Source of the DNA: Sphingomonas lycopersici
Lineage (GTDB): Bacteria; Pseudomonadota; Alphaproteobacteria; Sphingomonadales; Sphingomonadaceae
Direction: 5' to 3'
Assembly (NCBI RefSeq): GCF_026130605.1
Contig: NZ_JANFAU010000020.1
Span: forward strand, 1 to 53,420
Length of the DNA stretch: 53,420 nucleotides
In this document: positions 32,987-39,619 of the stretch, one piece after another
Layout of the letters: each line of letters starts with the position of its first letter
Numbering within the stretch: position 1 is the first letter of the stretch
Translations under genes and position numbers: made by a program
Notes under the pieces: generated by a model
The model's database searches: none
Told to the model about the DNA's origin: nothing
The model's input: the letters and a program-made list of their open reading frames with translations, nothing else

Positions 32987-34075
32987 TTACCGCGGCAGCA
33001 TCGTGCTCCGCGCGATCTTGCCGACCAGATAGCCCAGGCTACGATAATTGGCGTTGTGATAGGTCGACGCCGGTTCGAGCACCTCGATCAGCCGGCGATG
33101 CGCCTCGCCGAGCGAATGATAGGGCAGCCCCGGCAGCAGGTGATGCAGCGCGTGATAACGCAGCCCGACCGGCGCCCACAAAGCCGGCAGCAGCGCCGGC
33201 GGCGGGACATTGACCGAATCGAGATATTGCGCGGTCACCGTCATCGCCTCGCCCTCATTCTCCCACAGGTGCGCGACGAGCGTGCGAACCTGATTGAGCA
33301 CCGCGACGCCCGACGCAACCGCCAGCATGATGCCGAGCGCACGCAGCGACAGCACGCCCGTCGCCGCCAGCGCGACCAGCGCGATCGCCCACAAGGCGCA
33401 GGCGGTCTCGATCCGGTTCCACTGCGCGCGGAACTCGCCCTCGGGCATCCGCCGGCGAAAGGAGGGGTTGATCGTCAGCGCCGAGTAGCGCTCGACCACC
33501 GCGCGGCGCAGCGCGGGGCTGACCAGCGACAGCGGCGTGAGCACGCCGTAGCGGAAGATCAATGCCACCGGCGCCAGCGCGGCGACGATGATGAACACCG
33601 GCAGCGTCCACGGCTTCATCAGCGCGAGCGGCAGATATTCGGGATCGTCGACGGTGCCGTAGCGCGTGCGCGCGTGATGCAGGTTATGCACGCCTTCGTA
33701 CATGAACGACGGCACCAGCATCGGCACGCCGATGAACAGATTATAGGCGAAGCGGAAGCCGGGCAGCGACGCATGACGCACATGCGTCAGCTCGTGGATG
33801 AAGCTCAGCGCGCGATACAGCGCCAGCACCGCAACCACCCCCGCCACGACCGTCAGCGCGGTGGATTGCACGACGATCGCCGCGACCAGCGCGGCATAGC
33901 CGACCGCGACCGAACCGAGGAAATCGCCCCAATAGACCCCCGGCCGCGGCGCGTTGATGTCGCGCGTCAGATCGGCAGCGGCCTTCAGCATCGCGCGATC
34001 GTCCGCGATCGGCGTGCGATCGGCCGGCGCGGCGCCGGCGCGGTCGAGGGTGATGGTCGTCATGGCGTGGTCCAT
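32987..34075 (-). CDS. Membrane fatty acid desaturase/hydroxylase family protein
   Basis: A protein of 362 residues. The three histidine boxes are present: HELTHVRH (about 94-101), HNLHHARTRYG (about 130-135) and YHALHHLLPGLPYHSLGEAH near the C-terminus, which together bind a di-iron centre. Four or so membrane helices surround them. It should introduce a double bond or hydroxyl into an acyl chain. It diverges from a probable ceramide synthase gene, so a sphingolipid substrate is plausible, but a phospholipid acyl chain is equally possible. The start ATG at 34075 could be replaced by one at 34063. Confidence 0.87.
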   Translation of the reverse strand: MDHAMTTITLDRAGAAPADRTPIADDRAMLKAAADLTRDINAPRPGVYWGDFLGSVAVGYAALVAAIVVQSTALTVVAGVVAVLALYRALSFIHELTHVRHASLPGFRFAYNLFIGVPMLVPSFMYEGVHNLHHARTRYGTVDDPEYLPLALMKPWTLPVFIIVAALAPVALIFRYGVLTPLSLVSPALRRAVVERYSALTINPSFRRRMPEGEFRAQWNRIETACALWAIALVALAATGVLSLRALGIMLAVASGVAVLNQVRTLVAHLWENEGEAMTVTAQYLDSVNVPPPALLPALWAPVGLRYHALHHLLPGLPYHSLGEAHRRLIEVLEPASTYHNANYRSLGYLVGKIARSTMLPR

Positions 34076-34172
34076 TGCCGGAAGATAGTGGCGAGACGGT
34101 GGCCTTTACAGCGCCTCGATGACGGAAAGGCCACTCGCCATGATCGGGCAAGCCGATTATTGCATCACCGTC

Positions 34173-35327
34173 ATGGCATCACCGCTCACCATTCGCCCCG
34201 TTCTGACGAAGCGCGATCGCAAGATCTTCGTCGACCTGCCCTTCCGCCTCTATCGCGACGATCCGAACTGGGTGCCGCCGCTCAAGGGCGAAGCGCTGGG
34301 GCTGATCACCCCCGAGAAGAATGGTTGGTACAGCCATGCAAAGGCTCAGCTTTTCCTCGGCGAGCAGGATGGTCGCGTGGTCGGGCGGATCTCTGCGCAT
34401 ATCGATACGCTCGCGCTTGAAATGCCCGCCGAGCGCGGCTTCGGCCCCGGCACCGGCTTCTGGGGGCTGATGGATGCGGAGAATGAGGAACAATTCACAG
34501 CGCTGATCACCGCTGCCGAGGGCTGGTTGCGCGAGCAGGGGATGACGCGCGCGATCGGCCCGGTTTCGCAATCGGTGTGGGAGGAGCCTGGGCTGCTGAT
34601 CGAGGGGTATGACCACCCCCCGACGGTGATGATGGGCCATGCCAAGCCCGAATATCGCGGCTGGGTGGAACGCGCGGGCTATCTGCCGGTCAAGACGCTT
34701 TACACCTATGACCTGCCGATCAGCGACGGTTTTCCGCCGATCGTCAATCGCATCGTCGCCTCGGGCGAGAAGAACCCGCGGATCCGCATTCGCGAGGTCG
34801 ACAAGTCGAAATTCATGGAGGAAGCCGAAATCATCCTCGGCATCCTCAACGATGCCTGGTCGGACAATTGGGGCTTCATCCCGCTCACCGAGCCCGAGAT
34901 CAAGGACATCGGCGTCAAATTGAAGCCGATCGTATTCAACGATCTGATCCGCATCGCCGAGGTCGACGGGCGGCCGGTGGCGTTCATGATCACGCTCCCC
35001 GACCTCAACGAAGCGATCAAGCCGCTCAACGGCAATCTGCTTCCGTTCGGCTGGGCCAAATTGCTGCTGTGGCTGCGCCACCCCAAGGCGCGCACGATGC
35101 GCGTGCCTTTGATGGGGGTGCTCAAGGAATTCCAGTCGACGCGGCTCGCGAGCCAGCTCGCCTTCATGATGATCGAATATATCCGCCGTCCCTCGGTGGC
35201 GCGCTATGGCGCGAGCCGCGCGGAGATCGGCTGGGTGCTCGACGACAATCAGGGGATGCGCTCGATCGCCGACGCAATCGATAGCAAGATCAACAAGGTC
35301 TATCAGGTTTACGCCAAGACCCTGTAA
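34173..35327 (+). CDS. GNAT-like N-acyltransferase, candidate bacterial ceramide synthase (bCerS)
   Basis: A protein of 384 residues from ATG 34173 (upstream ATG 34140 possible). It begins ASPLTIRPVLTKRDRKIFVDLPFRLYRDDPNWVPPLKGE; GPVSQSVWEEPGLLIEGYDHPP and GWVLDDNQGMRSIADAIDSKINKVYQVYAKTL are strongly conserved in a family often annotated as N-acetyltransferase or, wrongly, as dATP pyrophosphohydrolase. The Caulobacter ceramide synthase described as bCerS is, as I recall, a GNAT-type protein of similar size unrelated to eukaryotic CerS. With spt, ACP and a desaturase within 9 kb, acylation of a sphingoid base is a good hypothesis but not proven by sequence alone. Confidence 0.65.
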   Translation: MASPLTIRPVLTKRDRKIFVDLPFRLYRDDPNWVPPLKGEALGLITPEKNGWYSHAKAQLFLGEQDGRVVGRISAHIDTLALEMPAERGFGPGTGFWGLMDAENEEQFTALITAAEGWLREQGMTRAIGPVSQSVWEEPGLLIEGYDHPPTVMMGHAKPEYRGWVERAGYLPVKTLYTYDLPISDGFPPIVNRIVASGEKNPRIRIREVDKSKFMEEAEIILGILNDAWSDNWGFIPLTEPEIKDIGVKLKPIVFNDLIRIAEVDGRPVAFMITLPDLNEAIKPLNGNLLPFGWAKLLLWLRHPKARTMRVPLMGVLKEFQSTRLASQLAFMMIEYIRRPSVARYGASRAEIGWVLDDNQGMRSIADAIDSKINKVYQVYAKTL

Positions 35328-35385
35328 AAACGGGATGCGACCCGCGGCCGAGGGAAAGAAGCCGCGGGTCGCCCCGCCCGCCTTC

Positions 35386-35619
35386 TCACTTGGCGAACGG
35401 ATCGATACCCAATTTGGCCCATTCGGCGCGGGTGTGGCACATCCGCACCGGCACGCGCGAACCGGTGATTTCGTCGACGAGGCACACCCGCTGGTTCGGC
35501 GACGGCGTCGCGGTCGAAACGGGCGCCGGCGCGATCGGGGCAGGCGCGACGGTGCGCGCCGCAGCCGGGGCTGCAATGATGGCGGCGGCGGTGGCGGCGA
35601 TCAGAAACTGGGCTTTCAT
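35386..35619 (-). CDS. Small secreted protein with a conserved two-cysteine motif
   Basis: A protein of 77 residues. ATG 35619 has GGAGGA 7 nt upstream; a longer frame exists but lacks this. A signal peptide (MKAQFLIAATAAAIIAAPAAA) and an Ala/Pro linker precede a short end: RVCLVDEITGSRVPVRMCHTRAEW. The pattern C-x(6)-TGSR-x(4)-C-x(3)-EW is one I have seen in many small sphingomonad and Caulobacter exported proteins; no function is known. The two Cys probably form a disulfide. It stands alone, convergent with the GNAT-like gene. Confidence 0.8.
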   Translation of the reverse strand: MKAQFLIAATAAAIIAAPAAARTVAPAPIAPAPVSTATPSPNQRVCLVDEITGSRVPVRMCHTRAEWAKLGIDPFAK

Positions 35620-35853
35620 GACATCTTCCTCCGAAAAATCCGGCAGCATCGTTCTGCTGCGATCATCGAAGTGCATTAGTCGTGCCAAACAGTTAAGTCC
35701 TTGATTTATAATAAATCTTAGTTTCGAAAACGTTCTGTTTTCGCTACTTGTTGGCGAAGGATGCGAGTTTGCGGCGGATTTCGCCATTCGCCGCGCCACT
35801 CCTCCATCGCGCCGCGCGGAGGGCGACTACATTTTGGTGCTGGGAAGCTTCTC

Positions 35854-35944
35854 TGTGTCCCCGCGAAGGGCCCCATCAAAGTATTACTTTGATGGGAACC
35901 CAAGGCGGGGACCCAGACTGGGCTCCCGCCTTCGCTGGGGACAC
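35854..35944. repeat. Palindromic repeat family C with nested palindrome
   Basis: Outer arms TGTGTCCCCGCGAAGG and CCTTCG-CTGGGGACAC with the central GACCCAGACTGGGCTCCC. The left arm is interrupted by 32 bp (35870-35901) holding the 25-bp palindrome; AAGG occurs on both sides (35866-35869 and 35902-35905). It lies just after the xth stop. Confidence 0.85.
35872..35896. repeat. Nested 25-bp perfect palindrome, copy 2
   Basis: Arms CCCATCAAAGTA and its exact complement around a T. Compared with 17150-17174 the sixth base is C instead of G and its partner is G instead of C, so base pairing is preserved. Confidence 0.9.
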
Positions 35945-35955
35945 CAGGAAGTGGA

Positions 35956-36726
35956 TTACCGAATCTGCGCCCAGGTCGGCGCGTGGTCGCTGGCCTTTTC
36001 GCGGCCGCGATAGTCGCGATCGACCCCCGCCTCGACCAGCCGGTCGGCAACCGCCGGGCTGAGCAGCAGGTGATCGATGCGGAACCCGGCGTCGCGCTGC
36101 CACGCGCCGGCCTGATAGTCCCAGAAGGTCCACACCCGGCCCTGCGGGTGGCGGGTGCGCAGCGCGTCGGTCCAGCCCTGTGCCACCAGCGCGCGATACG
36201 CCGCGCGGCTGCCCGGCTGCATCAGCGCGTCATCGGCCATCGCCTGCACTGAATAGACGTCGTCATCGTTGGGGATGACGTTATAATCGCCGGCGAGCAC
36301 TGCGGGCACTTCCGCCGCCAGCAGCGCGCGAGCGCGCTGCGCGAGCCGTTCCATCCAGCGCAGCTTGTAATCGAATTTCGGCCCCGGCTGCGGATTGCCG
36401 TTGGGGAGGTAGATCGAGGCGACCACCAATCCGTCGACATCGCATTCGAGATAGCGACTGTGATCGTCCTCGACCTCGCCGTCGAGCCCGCGTTGGCGCT
36501 CGACCGGATCCGCGCCGCGCGCGAGGACGGCAACGCCGTTGAACCCCTTCTGCCCGTGCCACACCGCGCCATAGCCGGCGGCGCGGATATCGGCCTCGGG
36601 GAAGGTCTCGTCGCTCGATTTGAGCTCCTGAAGGCAAACGATATCGGGTTGCTGCTCGGTGAGATATTCGAGCAGGCGCGGCAGGCGCGCCTTGATCCCG
36701 TTCACATTATAGCTGACGATCTTCAC
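35956..36726 (-). CDS. xthA: Exodeoxyribonuclease III
   Basis: A protein of 256 residues of the EEP family, from GTG 36726 (the longer frame overlaps the upstream gene). Motifs: VKIVSYNVNGIKARL, CLQELKSSDETFP (metal Glu), YLPNGNP, LAGDYNVIPNDDDV (Asp/Asn), and RIDHLLLSPAV with SDHAPTW (catalytic Asp-His). It removes 3' blocks and cuts AP sites after oxidative damage. It starts 7 nt after the ErpA/IscA-type gene stop on the same strand, and katG is just upstream, giving an oxidative-damage theme. Confidence 0.95.
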   Translation of the reverse strand: MKIVSYNVNGIKARLPRLLEYLTEQQPDIVCLQELKSSDETFPEADIRAAGYGAVWHGQKGFNGVAVLARGADPVERQRGLDGEVEDDHSRYLECDVDGLVVASIYLPNGNPQPGPKFDYKLRWMERLAQRARALLAAEVPAVLAGDYNVIPNDDDVYSVQAMADDALMQPGSRAAYRALVAQGWTDALRTRHPQGRVWTFWDYQAGAWQRDAGFRIDHLLLSPAVADRLVEAGVDRDYRGREKASDHAPTWAQIR

Positions 36727-36733
36727 GCGGCGA

Positions 36734-37072
36734 TCAGACCGAGAAACTGGTGCCGCAGCCGCAGCCCGACGCGGCATTGGGATTGTCCACCTTGAATGCC
36801 GCGCCGCCGAGCGATTCGACATAATCGACCGACGCGCCGCGCACGAGATCGATGCTGATGTCGTCGACCGCCAGCGTCACCCCGTCGGTCTCGACCGTGA
36901 TGTCGCCGGGCTCGACCGCATCGGCGAGGCCGAAGCGATATTGGAAGCCCGAACAGCCCCCACCCTCGACCGAGAGCCGCAGGATCGCGGGCTTGCCCTG
37001 TTTCCCCGCGATCGCCGCGACACGCGCCGCGGCGGAGGGAGTGAGCGCGATTTCGGATATAACGCTGGCCAT
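36734..37072 (-). CDS. erpA: A-type iron-sulfur cluster insertion protein (ErpA/IscA family)
   Basis: A protein of 112 residues. The three cluster cysteines are C40 (GGGCSGFQYRF) and C104/C106 (SGCGCGTSFSV). It carries or delivers [2Fe-2S]/[4Fe-4S] clusters to target enzymes; both IspH copies in this window are such clients. The start is ATG 37072 (MASVISEIALTPSAAARV); the longer frame is not supported by the family. ErpA and IscA cannot be separated with certainty by eye; the symbol is the better guess because no isc/suf genes adjoin. Confidence 0.85.
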   Translation of the reverse strand: MASVISEIALTPSAAARVAAIAGKQGKPAILRLSVEGGGCSGFQYRFGLADAVEPGDITVETDGVTLAVDDISIDLVRGASVDYVESLGGAAFKVDNPNAASGCGCGTSFSV

Positions 37073-37141
37073 AGGCTGGAAATAGGGCGCGCGGGCCGGG
37101 TCGGCAAGCGCTGCGCTCATCTGCACACCGACAGCAAGGAT

Positions 37142-37165
37142 GTGTCCCCGCGGAGGCGGGGACAC
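37142..37165 (-). terminator. Hairpin after katG
   Basis: A perfect 10-bp stem GTGTCCCCGC/GCGGGGACAC with a GGAG loop, 6 nt after the katG stop and 69 nt before the erpA start. There is no U-run. The stem is the same sequence as the outer arm of repeat family C, so it may be a minimal family C copy serving as terminator. Confidence 0.5.
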
Positions 37166-37171
37166 GGGTTA

Positions 37172-39364
37172 TTACCGCAGATCGAACCGGTCGAGGTTCA
37201 TCACCTTGGTCCACACCTTGGCAAAGGCATCGACGAACGCACCCTCCGCATCGTCGGTCGCATAAACCTCCGCCAGCGCGCGAAGCTGCGAGTTCGATCC
37301 GAAGATCAGATCGACCCGCGTCGCGACATATTTCTGCGCGCCGGTCTGGCGATCGTGCGCGGTGAAGGTGCCGCCCTCGCCCGCCTGCCATTTCATGCTC
37401 GTGCTGGTTTCGAGCAGGTTGCGGAAGAAGTCGTTGCTCAGCGTCTCGGGTCGATCGGTGAACACGCCCAGCTCGGAGCCGCCGAAATTGGCCCCCAGCA
37501 CACGCAGCCCCCCGATCAGCGCGGTCATCTCCGGCGCCGACAGCGTCAGCAGATTGGCGCGATCGATCAGCAATTCCTCGGGCGACCGTGAACTGCGCTC
37601 GCCGGCATAATTGCGGAAACCGTCGGTCCGCGGCTCGAGCGGCCCGAAGGAATGCGCATCGGTCTGTTCGGGGCTGGCGTCGGTACGCCCGGGCGCGAAC
37701 GGCAGTTTCACGTCATGCCCGCCCTTCTTCGCCGCCGCCTCGACCGCGGCATTGCCGCCGAGCACGATCAGATCGGCGAGCGACACCTTCTTGCCGCCCG
37801 CGCCCGCGTTGAAGTCGCGCTGGATCGCCTCGAGCTTGGCCAAGGTATCGGCCAGCTCGGCCGGCTCATTGACCGCCCAGTCCTTCTGCGGCGCAAGCCG
37901 GATGCGCGCGCCATTCGCGCCGCCGCGCTTGTCCGACCCGCGGAAGGTCGAGGCCGAGGCCCAGGCGGTCTTGACCAGCCGCGAGATCGACAGCCCCGAA
38001 GCGAGGACCTTCGCCTTGAGCGCCTCGGCGTCGGCGTCGTCGATCAGCGGATGATCGACCGCCGGGACCGGATCCTGCCAAATCCGCGGCTCGGCCGGCA
38101 CCTCGGCGCCGAGCAGCAGCTCATGCGGCCCCATGTCGCGGTGAGTCAGCTTGTACCACGCCTCGGCGAATGCCTTGGCGAAGACATCGGGGTGTTCGTA
38201 GAAGCGCCGCGAGATTTTCTCATAGGCCGGGTCGAACCGCAGCGAGAGATCGGTCGTCAGCATCGTCGGCCGATGCTTTTTCGACGGATCATGCGCATCG
38301 GGAACGATCTCGCCGACGCCCTTCGCCACCCATTGATGCGCGCCCGCCGGGCTCTTGGTCAGCTCCCATTCGTTCTCGAACAGGCTCTTGAAGAAGCCAT
38401 TGTCCCAGGTGGTCGGCGCGTCGGTCCAGATCACCTCCAGCCCGCTGGTGATCGTGTCGTCGGCATTGCCGGTGCCATAGCTGTTGGCCCAGCCCAGCCC
38501 CTGTTGCTCGATCCCCGCGCCTTCAGGCTCGGGCCCGACATATTGCGAGGGATCGGCCGCGCCGTGGGTCTTGCCGAACGTGTGGCCGCCCGCGATCAGC
38601 GCCACCGTCTCCTCATCGTCCATCGCCATCCGCGCGAAGGTCTCACGGATATCGCGCGCCGCGGCGACCGGATCGGGGTTGCCGTTCGGCCCTTCGGGAT
38701 TGACGTAGATCAGTCCCATCTGCACCGCGGCCAACGGATGCGCGAGATCGCGGTCACCGCTGTAGCGCTCGTCGCCGAGCCATTCGCGCTCCGGGCCCCA
38801 ATGGACGTCGTTCTCCGGCTCCCAGATGTCGACGCGGCCGCCGCCAAACCCGGCGGTCTTGAACCCCATCGATTCGAGCGCGCAATTGCCCGCGAGGATC
38901 ATCAGATCGCCCCACGACAGCTTGCGGCCGTATTTCTGCTTCACCGGCCACAGCAGCATCCGCGCCTTGTCGAGATTGGCATTGTCCGGCCAGCTGTTGA
39001 GCGGGGCGAAGCGCTGCGTGCCGTGCCCGCCGCCGCCGCGCCCGTCGCCGATGCGATAGGTACCCGCGCTGTGCCACGCCATGCGGATGAACAGCGGCCC
39101 GTAATGGCCGTAATCGGCCGGCCACCACGCTTGCGATTCGGTCATCAGCGCGAAGATGTCCCGCTTCACTGCGGCGAGATCGAGCGTCTTGAATTCGGCG
39201 GCATAATCGAAATCAGCCCCCATCGGATCGCCCGCCGGCGGATTCTGATGCAGCACCGAAAGATCGAGTTGGTTCGGCCACCACAGCCGGTTGGTCATTT
39301 CAAACAGAACGGCGGCGCCATCCAATTTCGCACCGGTAACCGGACATTTCGATTCGGCGTCCAT
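37172..39364 (-). CDS. katG: Catalase-peroxidase KatG
   Basis: A bifunctional haem enzyme of 730 residues that destroys hydrogen peroxide. The N-terminal domain holds the distal triad R94-W97-H98 (FIRMAWHSAGTYR), the crosslinked W97-Y220-M246 adduct (MGLIYVNPEGPNG, FARMAMDDEE) and the proximal H261 (IAGGHTFGKTHGA); offsets match those of the M. tuberculosis enzyme (W107, Y229, M255, H270). The C-terminal haem-less copy is complete. No signal peptide. A 15-bp dyad lies about 130 bp upstream of the start, in the divergent region with a TonB receptor gene; no oxyR is adjacent. Confidence 0.97.
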   Translation of the reverse strand: MDAESKCPVTGAKLDGAAVLFEMTNRLWWPNQLDLSVLHQNPPAGDPMGADFDYAAEFKTLDLAAVKRDIFALMTESQAWWPADYGHYGPLFIRMAWHSAGTYRIGDGRGGGGHGTQRFAPLNSWPDNANLDKARMLLWPVKQKYGRKLSWGDLMILAGNCALESMGFKTAGFGGGRVDIWEPENDVHWGPEREWLGDERYSGDRDLAHPLAAVQMGLIYVNPEGPNGNPDPVAAARDIRETFARMAMDDEETVALIAGGHTFGKTHGAADPSQYVGPEPEGAGIEQQGLGWANSYGTGNADDTITSGLEVIWTDAPTTWDNGFFKSLFENEWELTKSPAGAHQWVAKGVGEIVPDAHDPSKKHRPTMLTTDLSLRFDPAYEKISRRFYEHPDVFAKAFAEAWYKLTHRDMGPHELLLGAEVPAEPRIWQDPVPAVDHPLIDDADAEALKAKVLASGLSISRLVKTAWASASTFRGSDKRGGANGARIRLAPQKDWAVNEPAELADTLAKLEAIQRDFNAGAGGKKVSLADLIVLGGNAAVEAAAKKGGHDVKLPFAPGRTDASPEQTDAHSFGPLEPRTDGFRNYAGERSSRSPEELLIDRANLLTLSAPEMTALIGGLRVLGANFGGSELGVFTDRPETLSNDFFRNLLETSTSMKWQAGEGGTFTAHDRQTGAQKYVATRVDLIFGSNSQLRALAEVYATDDAEGAFVDAFAKVWTKVMNLDRFDLR

Positions 39365-39492
39365 GGCTCTCTCCTAAGCTTCAGCTCGTCGGGGGTAGGC
39401 GAAGCGATGATTGCGCGGCGGCGAGGCGCTGTCCAATCGCTAAATTCCGTGAGACTGATCGAAAGAGCGCCGCGAAGTCGCCTTATCGGCCT

Positions 39493-39507
39493 GCAAGAAA
39501 TTCTTGC
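39493..39507. promoter_or_regulatory. 15-bp perfect dyad between divergent katG and TonB receptor genes
   Basis: GCAAGAA-A-TTCTTGC, about 130 bp upstream of the katG ATG and 112 bp upstream of the receptor ATG. Its placement in the only divergent promoter region here suggests a repressor or activator site, but no regulator can be named. Confidence 0.4.
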
Positions 39508-39619
39508 TGCGCTGCGGAAGGCCCCGGCCCTTAATCTGGATTTTCGAAGCCCCACATAGACTTCGGGCCGCCGCAACCGGCCGCGCCAGATAAATTACAA
39601 CCGAAAAAGGGATTCCTTC

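Larger units (their letters stand above)
35620..35955. other. 336-bp interval with A/T-rich tract and nested repeat
   Basis: The left part (35690-35735) is A/T-rich (TTGATTTATAATAAATCTTAG), unlike the surroundings, and lies upstream of the small secreted protein gene, so it likely holds its promoter. The right part is the family C repeat with a nested palindrome. No gene is seen. Confidence 0.6.

Noticed and set aside
37142..37165. Iron-responsive or riboswitch-like structure before erpA
   Set aside because: It is only a simple 10-bp hairpin matching repeat family C arms; there are no further conserved helices.
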